55,370 nucleotides of DNA from Sedimenticola sp. (lineage in GTDB: Bacteria; Pseudomonadota; Gammaproteobacteria; Chromatiales; Chromatiaceae): positions 1 through 55,370 of the forward strand of contig JALVEW010000231.1 of NCBI GenBank assembly GCA_027030425.1. Direction: 5' to 3'. How positions within the stretch are numbered: position 1 is the first letter of the stretch; each line of letters opens with the position of its first letter. A program made the translations under genes and the position numbers. The notes below the pieces were generated by a model. That model saw only the letters and a list, made by a program, of their open reading frames with translations. It searched no databases and was not told the DNA's origin. This document shows positions 1-8,819 of the stretch, piece after piece.

Positions 1-597
1 CTGGCCACCCCCGACAGCGAACAGCTGCAGCAGCAGCTGGAGGTGCTGGACGGCCGGCTGCGGCGGGCCATGCAGCGGCTGCTGACGGAAAAACGCCAGC
101 ACCTGGAGCAACACCATCACAGGCTGCGCCTGCTGCACCCCCTGCGACGCATTCACGAACAGCAGCAACGCCTGGACGAGCTGGGCATGAGGATGGAAGC
201 GGCCATCAATAACCGCCTGGAGCAGCACCGGCAGGCCCTTGGAGAACTTCAATCCCGGCTGCGCCTGCTCTCTCCCGCCCAGCGTCTGAAAACCCTGGGC
301 AGCTCACTGGCACAACAGCGGGAAAAACTGCAGACGGCCATGGAGCACCTGCTTCTCCGGCACCGCCTGCAGCTGGAAGGTCTGTCCCGGGAGCTTCATG
401 CCGTCAGTCCCCTGCAGACCCTGGCCAGGGGCTATTCCATCACCAAGTCCGCCGACAGCGGCAAGGTCATCACCCACGCAGACGAGGTTTCGCCGGGAAC
501 GCGCATTCGCACCCGCCTGGCCAAAGGCGAACTCCTGTCTATCGTTGAGGGATCGGGGTCGGAGTCAAATCAAGATAATATCTTGAAAATTCAATAA
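1..597 (+). CDS. xseA: Exodeoxyribonuclease VII large subunit, C-terminal part
   Basis: This is the 3' part of the large subunit of exonuclease VII, which degrades single-stranded DNA to oligonucleotides in the cytoplasm. The reading frame is open from base 1, so the gene starts before the window. The visible part is the long Arg/Gln/Leu-rich coiled coil of the family (repeated RLRLL/SPLQTL-type segments), followed by the conserved tail around LARGYSIT, GKVI and G-T-RI-TRLAKGEL. The ordinary protein should end shortly after GELLSIVEG. Here the last 14 residues and the TAA stop are read from a palindromic repeat starting at 555, so the terminus looks altered by an insertion. Family assignment is firm; the upstream two thirds cannot be judged. 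Confidence 0.9.
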   Translation: MATPDSEQLQQQLEVLDGRLRRAMQRLLTEKRQHLEQHHHRLRLLHPLRRIHEQQQRLDELGMRMEAAINNRLEQHRQALGELQSRLRLLSPAQRLKTLGSSLAQQREKLQTAMEHLLLRHRLQLEGLSRELHAVSPLQTLARGYSITKSADSGKVITHADEVSPGTRIRTRLAKGELLSIVEGSGSESNQDNILKIQ

Positions 598-622
598 CCT
601 GGGGTGATTTGACTCCGACCCC
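555..622. repeat. Palindromic element, family I, copy 1
   Basis: A 68-nt element bounded by a perfect 16-nt inverted repeat, GGGGTCGGAGTCAAAT at the left and its complement at the right. The core contains a smaller palindrome (CAAGATA..TATCTTG). A near-copy lies at 1154-1221. Such ends resemble the non-autonomous REP/MITE sequences mobilised by REP-associated or IS200-like tyrosine transposases, but no transposase gene is in the window. The left half is translated as the last residues of XseA. Confidence 0.85.
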
Positions 623-636
623 CCAAAGTTTGCGGG

Positions 637-1074
637 TCAGAGGAAATCGGGCAGTTTTGAACGAATCTCTTCCGGCGTCTGGCGGGCCACGTCCTTGGGA
701 ATCTCACCGGCCACGCGGCTTTTCAGGTTTTCGTCCTGACAGTCACGCAGAATGCCGAGAAACGCCGGCGCGGCGATGACATAGAGCTTGTCATATCTAC
801 CCTCCAGGGCGGCTTGGCGCAGCTTCTCGCAAAGCGCCCGGGCAAAATGCCGTGCCTCCTCGCTCTTGGCATCCACCTCAGGCTCCATGGCATGCCGGCC
901 CCTGCCTTTGCTATCGAAGCTGCGGCCTGCATCATCACTGTAGAATTCCCCGTTTTTCAGGCGGGCCTCGGGATGCTCCAGTTCTTCCACCAGAACCAGC
1001 GGCGTGGCGCGGTTATCCGCCTGAAGAATCTTTGCATAGCTGCTGTCGGCAGCCAGTACCCATGAAATGGCCAT
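637..1074 (-). CDS. Host attachment / baeRF-type family protein
   Basis: A 145-residue protein of the family annotated as 'protein required for attachment to host cells', known from Agrobacterium and related to the bacterial eRF1-like (baeRF) fold. Visible hallmarks are the N-terminal SWVLAADSSYAKIL strand, the middle region EEARHFARALCEKL, the LYVIAAPAFLGIL strand and the C-terminal IPKDVARQTPEEIRS. The ATG at 1074 is chosen because the family signature starts there and a GAGGGA ribosome site precedes it. The frame also runs upstream to a TTG, but that part is translated from the repeat at 1154-1221. The molecular role of the family is unsettled; the name should not be taken as evidence of a host. 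It stands alone between two copies of the family I repeat. Confidence 0.75.
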   Translation of the reverse strand: MAISWVLAADSSYAKILQADNRATPLVLVEELEHPEARLKNGEFYSDDAGRSFDSKGRGRHAMEPEVDAKSEEARHFARALCEKLRQAALEGRYDKLYVIAAPAFLGILRDCQDENLKSRVAGEIPKDVARQTPEEIRSKLPDFL

Positions 1075-1153
1075 ACCAACTTCCCTCATGTTCGTTACAT
1101 TGAATGAACAATACATGGCATCTCCTGCCCACCGAATCAAGAGCAGTGCACCT

Positions 1154-1221
1154 AGGGTCGGAGTCAAATCAAGATGATATGGTGAAAATTCAATGACCTG
1201 GGGCGATTTGACTCCGCCCCC
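1154..1221. repeat. Palindromic element, family I, copy 2
   Basis: This copy has the same length (68 nt) and orientation as the one at 555-622, differing at roughly eight positions, with ends AGGGTCGGAGTCAAAT and ATTTGACTCCGCCCCC. It sits between the host-attachment gene and the small membrane protein gene. The two copies bracket the host-attachment gene as direct repeats about 530 nt apart. Confidence 0.85.
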
Positions 1222-1222
1222 T

Positions 1223-2637
<1,415 letters not shown>

Positions 2638-2661
2638 TTACCTTACATAACAATAACTTGA

Positions 2662-2829
2662 TTGCTATTCGGACGTACACCCCAAAATATCCCCATTGGG
2701 TAATTGAGGATTATCAATGTGTATCAGCTGTTTGTCTAAGACAATAGCGCCGTGCTGACACACTCAGTACACTCCTCCATCCTCCTTTGGTGGAACTATT
2801 GGCGCGGCACCCCCTGCCGCGCCTTTTTT
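2662..2829 (+). ncRNA. Candidate short transcript with a 13-codon Cys-rich ORF
   Basis: On the strand opposite queA and tgt, the 250-base gap holds the parts of a small transcription unit. There is a weak promoter (TTGCTA at 2662-2667, 17-base spacer, AAATAT at 2685-2690) and a strong rho-independent terminator at 2801-2829. Between them GAGGA (2706-2710) lies six bases before an ATG (2717) opening MCISCLSKTIAPC, stop at 2756-2758. A CU-rich stretch (around 2771-2787) could expose anti-Shine-Dalgarno bases. The product could be an sRNA, a leader peptide, or both. Only the terminator is strong evidence; promoter and peptide are tentative. Confidence 0.35.
2801..2829 (+). terminator. Rho-independent terminator (plus strand)
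   Basis: A nine-base-pair GC stem, GGCGCGGCA / TGCCGCGCC, with a CCCCC loop is followed by six T residues. The T-tract is on the plus-strand side, so it terminates plus-strand transcription entering from the queA-tgt gap. No long plus-strand gene lies immediately upstream. The T-tract overlaps the queA stop codon. Confidence 0.75.
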
Positions 2830-3853
2830 ATGCCTGGCTTCTTCCCGTCAGAAACATGGCATCGCCGTAGCTGAAAAAACGATAGCGCTGTTCCACCGCA
2901 TGACGGTAGGCCGCCATCACCGGTTCATAGCCGGCAAAGGCACATACCAGCATGAGGAGCGTAGACTCGGGCAGGTGGAAGTTGGTCAGCAGGGCATCCA
3001 CGACCCTGAAACGGTAGCCCGGTGTAATGAACAGCCGGGTATCACCGGAATACGGCTGCAACTCCCCCCCGGCAGCGGCGGTTTCCAGGCTGCGTACGCT
3101 GGTGGTGCCCACGGCAATCACCCTTCCCCCCCGCCTGCGGGTCTGGTCCACCTGGCGGCAGACCTTTTCAGGCACTTCCACCCATTCGGCGTGCATCACA
3201 TGCTCTTCCAGGTTCTCCACCCGCACCGGCTGGAAGGTGCCGGCCCCCACGTGCAGGGTAACCCGCGCCGTATCCACGCCTTTGTCGGCCAGCTTGTCCA
3301 GGAGGGGCTGGTCGAAATGCAGCCCGGCCGTCGGCGCCGCTACGGAGCCTTCACGCCGGGCATAGACCGTCTGGTAGCGGGATTCATCGAAGGATTCGTC
3401 TTCACGCCGTATATAAGGGGGCAAGGGCATGTGGCCATGGGCCGCCATGAGTCCGGTGAAATCTCCTTTGGCCAGGGACAGTATGAACATGTCGCCTTGC
3501 CGACCTTCCACCGTCAGCCAGCGGTCACCCACTTTCAGCCGGCTGCCGGCCTTGGGCGCCTTGCTGGCGCGCACCTGGGCCAGGGCATGGTTGTCCGGCA
3601 TCAGGCGTTCAAGAAGGATTTCCACCCGGCCGCCGGTTTCCTTGCGGCCGTACATGCGGGCCGCCATTACCCGGGTATCGTTGAACACCAGCAGGTCGCC
3701 CTCGCGCAGCAGATCGGGAAAGTCGGTAAATACAGCATCCCTGGTTCCATTTTGAGGGTCCAGCACCAGCAGCCGGCTGTCCGCCCTGTTCCTGGCTGGA
3801 TACTGGGCGATGAGTTCGTCCGGCAGTTCGTAGCTGAAATCCGAGGTTCGCAT
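2828..3853 (-). CDS. queA: S-adenosylmethionine:tRNA ribosyltransferase-isomerase
   Basis: QueA transfers and isomerises the ribosyl part of S-adenosylmethionine onto preQ1-tRNA to give epoxyqueuosine. The 341-residue length is standard. Family signatures include the N-terminal [40 protein letters not shown], the central [37 protein letters not shown], and the C-terminal [14 protein letters not shown]. It is followed on the same strand by tgt, the enzyme acting one step earlier, so the two form a queuosine cluster. The gene is divergent from the tRNA-Leu gene about 75 bases upstream. Confidence 0.97.
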   Translation of the reverse strand: MRTSDFSYELPDELIAQYPARNRADSRLLVLDPQNGTRDAVFTDFPDLLREGDLLVFNDTRVMAARMYGRKETGGRVEILLERLMPDNHALAQVRASKAPKAGSRLKVGDRWLTVEGRQGDMFILSLAKGDFTGLMAAHGHMPLPPYIRREDESFDESRYQTVYARREGSVAAPTAGLHFDQPLLDKLADKGVDTARVTLHVGAGTFQPVRVENLEEHVMHAEWVEVPEKVCRQVDQTRRRGGRVIAVGTTSVRSLETAAAGGELQPYSGDTRLFITPGYRFRVVDALLTNFHLPESTLLMLVCAFAGYEPVMAAYRHAVEQRYRFFSYGDAMFLTGRSQA

Positions 3854-3928
3854 GGGAACCGGATTCTACCCGATGCGGAGAATGATTACTTGCCACCCGG
3901 CAAATGTTGGTTATACTTCCAGCCTGCT

Positions 3929-4015
3929 GCCGGGGTGGCGAAATTGGTAAACGCAGTGGATTCAAAATCCACCGGCCTCACGGCCTTGCCGGTTCGAGTC
4001 CGGCCCTCGGTACCA
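3929..4015 (+). tRNA. tRNA-Leu (anticodon CAA)
   Basis: An 87-base class II tRNA. The acceptor stem begins GCCGGGG and ends in an encoded CCA at 4013-4015. The D-arm reads TGGCGAAATTGGTAAACGC, and the anticodon stem GTGGA / TCCAC holds loop TTCAAAA with anticodon CAA at 3963-3965, which reads UUG. A variable arm (CGGCCTCACGGCCTTG) and the T-arm GGTTCGAGTCC complete it. The long variable arm together with CAA fixes it as leucine. Confidence 0.97.
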
Positions 4016-4058
4016 GTTTTCATGCAGGTTGGATGAGGCCGCAGCCGTCTGACAAGAT

Positions 4059-4214
4059 GTTGAAAAAGTCCCTCCATGGACTTTTTCAACCACGGAAGCG
4101 GAAAACGTAGTTTCCGGCTTCCTTCATTTTCGATGGCATACAGCCATCAACAATGGCGGTACTTCCTTGTGCCACACGCAGACTGTCGAAAAGCGGGGTT
4201 TTTCGACAGTCTGC
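4059..4214. repeat. Block of four consecutive hairpins after tRNA-Leu
   Basis: Four inverted repeats in 156 bases. Perfect 13-bp arms GTTGAAAAAGTCC lie at 4059-4071 and 4078-4090. GGAAGC-GGAAA at 4094-4104 pairs with TTTCC-G-GCTTCC at 4111-4122. GATGGC at 4132-4137 pairs with GCCATC at 4143-4148. Perfect 15-bp arms GCAGACTGTCGAAAA lie at 4178-4192 and 4200-4214. The outer hairpins resemble widespread intergenic palindromes. It could be a MITE remnant, a structured RNA, or a terminator group for the tRNA. The frame of the next gene is open through it, but I regard it as non-coding. Confidence 0.7.
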
Positions 4215-4240
4215 TGCTAGGACGGTTGCGACCTCCACGA

Positions 4241-4903
4241 ATGCCTGCGCAGTTCCACAGTGGCCCGCCAGTCACCCAGCTTCTCCTTTCCGTGCCAGAA
4301 AGACGCCCGAAATCCCTCGCCCTGAAGTTCTCCCTTGCCCTGATGGCGGCGGTGATATTCGCTCTCAGCTACTATCTTGGCAACCAGTACGCCCGCCCGC
4401 TGCTGGCCGATCTCCAGGCCATCCCCCTCCCCTCACCGGAAAAAGTCCGGGATTTCTCTCTGACCGACAAATATGGTGAGCCCTTCGGCGGGGATTCCCT
4501 GCGGGGTCACTGGAACTTCGTCATGGCGGGCGATCTCCATGATCCGGGCTGCCGGAACCTGCTGCGCCTGTACGTGCTCGCCTGGAACCGGCTGGCCCAT
4601 GACCTTCCCCTGCAGAAAAAGACCCGGGTGGTATTCCTGCAGACCGGCGCCATGGAAACCGGGGACATGAAACAGGCCATCGAGTTCTTCAATCCCGCAT
4701 ACATGGCCCTATCCGGCAGCACACGAAACCTGGAAACTCTCACCCGACAGATGGGGCTGCCGGCAGACCGGCTGCTGCCTTCCTCCTGCAGTATCGAAAA
4801 GAGTGCGGTAGCGCTTATCAATCCCGATGGATTTTTGATAGCCTTGTTTACCGGCCTGACGGACCCGGCGGTAATCGCCCACGACCTGGAGTACTTCCAC
4901 TGA
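4241..4903 (+). CDS. SCO1-like / thioredoxin-fold membrane-anchored protein
   Basis: A protein of about 220 residues with one N-terminal membrane segment (LALMAAVIFALSYYLG) and a periplasmic domain that follows the SCO/TlpA pattern: VRDFSLTDKYGEPFGGDSLRGHWNFV, then a long helix, ADRLLPSSCSIEKSAVALINPDGFLIALF. SCO proteins deliver copper to cytochrome oxidase through a CxxxC pair. Here the equivalent position reads HDPGCRNLL with one Cys, so ordinary SCO copper chemistry looks impaired. The ATG at 4241 is preferred because upstream codons run through the hairpin block; an internal GTG at about 4292 is possible. It precedes psd by five bases, suggesting co-transcription. Function is inferred only from the fold. 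Confidence 0.6.
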   Translation: MPAQFHSGPPVTQLLLSVPERRPKSLALKFSLALMAAVIFALSYYLGNQYARPLLADLQAIPLPSPEKVRDFSLTDKYGEPFGGDSLRGHWNFVMAGDLHDPGCRNLLRLYVLAWNRLAHDLPLQKKTRVVFLQTGAMETGDMKQAIEFFNPAYMALSGSTRNLETLTRQMGLPADRLLPSSCSIEKSAVALINPDGFLIALFTGLTDPAVIAHDLEYFH

Positions 4904-4908
4904 GAGCC

Positions 4909-5826
4909 ATGCAGCCACCGCGATTCAAGGACAAGCTCAATACTGCCCTGCTGAAGATGTTGCCCCAGCACCTGCTGGCCGCCGGCATGTACCGCATCAC
5001 CCGGGTCGAATGGAAGCCCTTCAAGAACATGCTCATCCGGGAAGTCGTCTCGCGCTATGCCGTGGACATGTTCGACGCGGAAAACCCTCGCCCAACCAGC
5101 TACCCCAGTTTCAACGCCTTTTTCACCCGCGCGCTCAAGGCCGACGCACGCCCTATCGCCCAGCAGGCCGACGCCGTGGTGTCTCCCTGTGACGGAAAGG
5201 TAAGCCAGGCGGGTTACATCGAGCAGGGCAGGCTAATCCAGGCCAAGGGTCACGACTTCGACCTGCTGGCGCTCCTGGGAGGCGACAAGGATCTTGCGGA
5301 AACTTTCGAGGATGGCGCCTACTCCACCATCTACCTTTCTCCCAGGGACTATCACCGGGTACACATGCCTCTCAGCGGCAAGCTAAAGGGCATGATCTTT
5401 GTCCCCGGAAAACTGTTCAGCGTGAGCGACGCCACTGCCCAGCTCATTCCCGGCCTTTATGCCCGCAACGAAAGGCTTATCTGCGGTTTCGATACCATCG
5501 CCGGCCCCATGTTGGTGATCCTGGTGGGCGCCATCTTTGTCGGCAGCATGGAAACCGTGTGGGCCGGCGAAGTGCGTGCCCCCGGCAAGGACCCGACCAA
5601 ATGGCTCTATGAAGGAAAGCAGCAAATCACCCTGAAAAAGGGCGAGGAAATGGGACGTTTCAACATGGGCTCCACGGTCATCACCCTGTTTGGCAAGGAC
5701 AGCGTGAAATGGGACAAGGCTTTCACCGCCGGCGTGCGCGTACGCATGGGACAGCGCATAGGCAAGGTCATGCGTTTTTCAAGGAAAAGCTTAAGACGTC
5801 GTCCAGACAGGAAGCATTCAGGCTGA
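4909..5826 (+). CDS. psd: Phosphatidylserine decarboxylase
   Basis: This inner-membrane enzyme makes phosphatidylethanolamine from phosphatidylserine and uses a pyruvoyl group formed by self-cleavage. The 305-residue length fits the short bacterial class. Signatures include YPSFNAFFTRALK, VVSPCDGKVSQAG, YLSPRDYHRVHMP, FVPGKLFSV, and the processing site near the C-terminus FNMGSTVI, where cleavage occurs before Ser of GST (family motif LGST). The last 59 bases overlap the 3' end of the convergent epmA gene, giving a basic tail after VGQ-type GKVMRF. It probably shares a transcript with the SCO-like gene. Confidence 0.95.
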   Translation: MQPPRFKDKLNTALLKMLPQHLLAAGMYRITRVEWKPFKNMLIREVVSRYAVDMFDAENPRPTSYPSFNAFFTRALKADARPIAQQADAVVSPCDGKVSQAGYIEQGRLIQAKGHDFDLLALLGGDKDLAETFEDGAYSTIYLSPRDYHRVHMPLSGKLKGMIFVPGKLFSVSDATAQLIPGLYARNERLICGFDTIAGPMLVILVGAIFVGSMETVWAGEVRAPGKDPTKWLYEGKQQITLKKGEEMGRFNMGSTVITLFGKDSVKWDKAFTAGVRVRMGQRIGKVMRFSRKSLRRRPDRKHSG

Positions 5827-6718
5827 GCATGAGCAGCCGATCCAGCCCCAGGGCCACACCGGCGCAGTCGGGCAGGCCCGCTTCCAGGGCGGCCAGCAGG
5901 TTCTCATCCAAAGGAAGAAGGCGCTGCCCTTTTTTCTCCCGCTGCCGGTTTTCTTCCTCGAAACGCCGGCGCTGTTCCGCGGCATCCGTCAGCTCGTGAA
6001 ACCCATTGGCCAATTCCACCCCCCGGAAATAGAGCTCGAAACGGCTGGCAAACCGGCTGTCCCCAGGATTGAGGCGCGCCAGGGAAGCCTGGCTGGCCGG
6101 GTAGTCATGGACGAAGGTCAGCCTGTCCCTTCCCAGACGCGGTTCAATGACCAGGCTCATGAACAAATCCAGCCATTCATTCCTGTCAGTCACCCCTTCC
6201 ACCACCAGGCCCAGCTGCTCGGCCGCGGCAAGCAATTCCGCCACATCCGCATCCAGGGGATGAACCCCTATATGCTCGAGGAATAAATCCACATAGGTGA
6301 ACTTCTCCACCTCCAGCGGTTCCCCCAGGCAGGCTCTTACCAGGTCCGCCACTTCATCCATGAGCTGGTGATGATCGAAGCCAGGGCGGTACCACTCCAG
6401 CAGGGTGAACTCCGGATTGTGGCGCAGGCCGTATTCACCGTCGCGAAACACCTGGGCAAGCTGGTAGATGGGCCCGCTGCCCTCGGCCAGCAGGCGCTTC
6501 ATGGGAAACTCGGGGGAAGTTTGCAGATAGAGATCCAGCCCTCCCGGATACTCCGGCCCCGTGTAGCAGGTCCGCAGGGGCTCGATGGCGGGGTCAGTGC
6601 CCGCCGCCCGGCTGAGCACCGGCGTGCAGACTTCCATCACGCCCCGCCCATCGAAAAAGCGCCGCACCCGGCGCAGCAGCTGCGCGCGGGCCCGGAGCCT
6701 GTCAGGCACGCCGCTCAA
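5768..6718 (-). CDS. epmA: EF-P--(R)-beta-lysine ligase
   Basis: EpmA (GenX/YjeA/PoxA) is a truncated class II lysyl-tRNA synthetase paralogue that attaches (R)-beta-lysine to the conserved lysine of elongation factor P. The 316-residue protein has only the catalytic core: motif 2 [22 protein letters not shown], and motif 3 [14 protein letters not shown]. There is no OB-fold tRNA-binding domain, as expected. The start used is a TTG overlapping the efp stop (TTGA); a GTG three codons later is an alternative. It lies directly downstream of its substrate gene efp and overlaps the psd 3' end. Confidence 0.95.
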   Translation of the reverse strand: MSGVPDRLRARAQLLRRVRRFFDGRGVMEVCTPVLSRAAGTDPAIEPLRTCYTGPEYPGGLDLYLQTSPEFPMKRLLAEGSGPIYQLAQVFRDGEYGLRHNPEFTLLEWYRPGFDHHQLMDEVADLVRACLGEPLEVEKFTYVDLFLEHIGVHPLDADVAELLAAAEQLGLVVEGVTDRNEWLDLFMSLVIEPRLGRDRLTFVHDYPASQASLARLNPGDSRFASRFELYFRGVELANGFHELTDAAEQRRRFEEENRQREKKGQRLLPLDENLLAALEAGLPDCAGVALGLDRLLMLSLNASCLDDVLSFSLKNA

Positions 6719-7284
6719 TCCTTGGCGCGGCTGATGTATTCACCCTTGCGGGTGTCCACCTTGATCTTCTCACCGATCTGCACGAACAGGGGTACGCGCA
6801 CCACGGCGCCGGTCTCCAGGGTAGCCGGCTTGCCGCCGCCGCCTGAGGTGTCGCCCTTGAGTCCGGGGTCGGTATCAGTGATCTCCAGCACCACGAAGTT
6901 GGGCGCTTCCACCAGGATGGGCTGGTTATTCCACAGGGTCACGTTGCATACGTCCTGGTCCTTGATCCACTTTACCGCATCACCCATGGCCTGGGCGTCA
7001 GCCTGGTATTGCTCGAAGCTCTCGTTGTCCATGAAATACCAGTACTCGCCATCGTTGTACAGATACTGGAGATCACGATCCATGACATCGGCCGCTTCCA
7101 CGGATTCACCGGACTTGAAGGTCTTTTCCAGCACCCGCCCGGTCTTCAGATTGCGCAGCTTCACCCGGTTGAACGCCTGCCCCTTGCCGGGTTTGACGAA
7201 TTCGTTTTCGATGATTACGCAGGGATCGCCATCCAGAAGCAGCTTGAGCCCGCCACGAAATTCGTTTGTACTATAGGTTGCCAT
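6715..7284 (-). CDS. efp: Elongation factor P
   Basis: EF-P binds ribosomes stalled at polyproline and stimulates peptide bond formation. From the ATG at 7284 the protein is 189 residues, the family norm; the frame runs 13 codons further up but family similarity starts at [12 protein letters not shown]. The modified lysine is Lys34 in the loop [10 protein letters not shown], the form used with beta-lysylation. The C-terminus [14 protein letters not shown] is typical. It is followed by epmA with a four-base overlap and is divergent from epmB 60 bases away, so the full modification set (except the hydroxylase EpmC) is in one place. Confidence 0.97.
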   Translation of the reverse strand: MATYSTNEFRGGLKLLLDGDPCVIIENEFVKPGKGQAFNRVKLRNLKTGRVLEKTFKSGESVEAADVMDRDLQYLYNDGEYWYFMDNESFEQYQADAQAMGDAVKWIKDQDVCNVTLWNNQPILVEAPNFVVLEITDTDPGLKGDTSGGGGKPATLETGAVVRVPLFVQIGEKIKVDTRKGEYISRAKD

Positions 7285-7344
7285 GTTGTCCTCATCCTGT
7301 ACCACTGGAGCCGCGGGGACCACACCCCTGCCCCGACTGAAAAA

Positions 7345-8373
7345 ATGCCTATGATACCCCTTTCCGCCTCAACCTTGAAAACCGAAAGCTGGCAGCGGCA
7401 GCTGGCCAACGCCTTCAACCGGGTGGAAGACCTGCTGAGCTACCTGGAACTCAGCGATCGCCTGGAGCCGTCCATGAAGGCCGCCAGCCGCACCTTCGGT
7501 TTTCGCGTCACCCGGTTTTTCGCCGCGCTGATGGAAAAGGGAAACATGGACGACCCCCTGCTGCGCCAGGTCCTGCCCGTGGGCGCAGAACTGGAAGACA
7601 TCGCCGGTTTCAGCACAGACCCTCTTGCCGACCAGGCCTCCCACGAGGGCAACGGGCTGCTGCACAAATACCACGGACGGGTGCTGCTCATCACCACGGG
7701 CGCCTGCGCCATCAACTGCCGCTACTGTTTTCGCCGCCACTTTCCCTATGGGGAACACCAGGCCTCTCCCAGCCACTGGCAGCCCCTGTTGCAGCAGCTG
7801 CAAAACGATGCGGACATCAGTGAGGTGATTCTCAGTGGCGGCGATCCCCTGAGCCTCAGCAATACCAGACTCGCGGCCCTCATCGGGCAGCTGCAACAGA
7901 TTCCCCACCTGAAGCGCCTGCGCATCCACAGCCGCCTGCCCGTTGTGCTGCCCCAGCGACTGGACCAGGAACTTGCCGGGATACTGGACAGCTGCAGGCT
8001 GGCAACCAGCCTGGTGCTGCACATCAACCATCCAAAAGAAATCAGCGCGGAGCTGGCGCAGGCGCTGATGCCCCTGCGCCGGCAGGGTGTCATCCTGTTG
8101 AACCAGACCGTGCTCCTCAGGGGCATAAACGATTCTGTCGAAGTCCAGGTCCGCCTTGCCGAGGAGCTGTTCCAGGCGGGCGTGCTGCCCTACTACCTTC
8201 ACCAGCTGGATCGGGTGAAGGGAGCCGCCCATTTCACCGTAGAGGACGAGCAGGCAACGACACTGCACCAGGCCATGCAGGCCAGACTCCCCGGCTATCT
8301 CCTGCCCCGACTGGTGCGGGAGATACCGGGCGCGCACAGCAAACTTGCGCTGCCCCTGTCACAAAACGAATAA
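7345..8373 (+). CDS. epmB: EF-P lysine 2,3-aminomutase
   Basis: EpmB (YjeK) is a radical-SAM, PLP-dependent aminomutase that converts L-lysine to (R)-beta-lysine for transfer to EF-P by EpmA. Taking the ATG at 7345 gives 342 residues (a second ATG follows at 7351). The radical-SAM motif is CAINCRYC with Cys121, Cys125 and Cys128, followed by FRRHFPY. Other signatures are [34 protein letters not shown] and the C-terminal [15 protein letters not shown]. The frame is open well upstream, but that part is antisense to efp. Confidence 0.95.
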   Translation: MPMIPLSASTLKTESWQRQLANAFNRVEDLLSYLELSDRLEPSMKAASRTFGFRVTRFFAALMEKGNMDDPLLRQVLPVGAELEDIAGFSTDPLADQASHEGNGLLHKYHGRVLLITTGACAINCRYCFRRHFPYGEHQASPSHWQPLLQQLQNDADISEVILSGGDPLSLSNTRLAALIGQLQQIPHLKRLRIHSRLPVVLPQRLDQELAGILDSCRLATSLVLHINHPKEISAELAQALMPLRRQGVILLNQTVLLRGINDSVEVQVRLAEELFQAGVLPYYLHQLDRVKGAAHFTVEDEQATTLHQAMQARLPGYLLPRLVREIPGAHSKLALPLSQNE

Positions 8374-8819
8374 GCCGTTCCTGCGCTGTTGTTTCGCCAG
8401 TCAGCTCGGACGGAAACGGCTGCAGATTCGCGCAAGCTTGTGGGCTGAAAAAATCTTTCTTTATGAATCAGCAGCTTATCAACAGACACCAACAAGCATA
8501 GCCTGCTGTAGCGCTCCGAGGGCCTCCCCGGCAACAGCTATGAACTCGATTCCAACTGTTGACTTCATATATAATTTATCGGCTTTAGTGCTTGGAATAA
8601 AAGCGTTTTTGGGCGATATTTAATACCAGTGGTTTTCTGCCGTCATCCTAGTGTATAGGAACCGGGAATTCCCGGGCGACACGGAAAACGAGGGTTCAGG
8701 CTGCTGGGGGGAGCAGACCGAACTGCGGGTTTACGGTATTTTCCCTTGCGAACCATCTGACCAGCCATAGAGGCCAGCGTGCGCCAGGAGCCGTTTCAGG
8801 GAAAAGGAAAACAAATACA
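8374..8819. other. 446-base intergenic region upstream of the PilZ-like gene
   Basis: No gene is recognised here. The first half is AT-richer and contains a TATAAT at 8570-8575 with only a poor -35 match. The second half is a GC-rich leader with a perfect palindrome CCGGGAATTCCCGG (8662-8675) and a small stem CTGCT / AGCAG around 8700-8717. A long 5' untranslated leader for the gene at 8820 is likely. I looked for a c-di-GMP riboswitch because of the downstream genes and did not find the conserved bases. Confidence 0.4.

Noticed and set aside
1075-1167. Longer host-attachment protein starting at TTG 1167
   Set aside because: The extra 31 residues begin inside the family I repeat and precede a good ATG with a ribosome site where family similarity starts.
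553-1221. Insertion sequence with transposase
   Set aside because: The gene between the two elements is a host-attachment-family protein, not a transposase, so this is not an autonomous IS.
4076-4240. Longer SCO-like protein starting at ATG 4076
   Set aside because: The added residues are encoded by the hairpin block and look unlike a signal or membrane sequence.
8640-8819. c-di-GMP (GEMM) riboswitch in the leader of the PilZ-like gene
   Set aside because: GCGGGTTTACGG loosely recalls the receptor part, but the conserved GACGCAAAGCC core and the CACAGGGCAAACC segment are absent.
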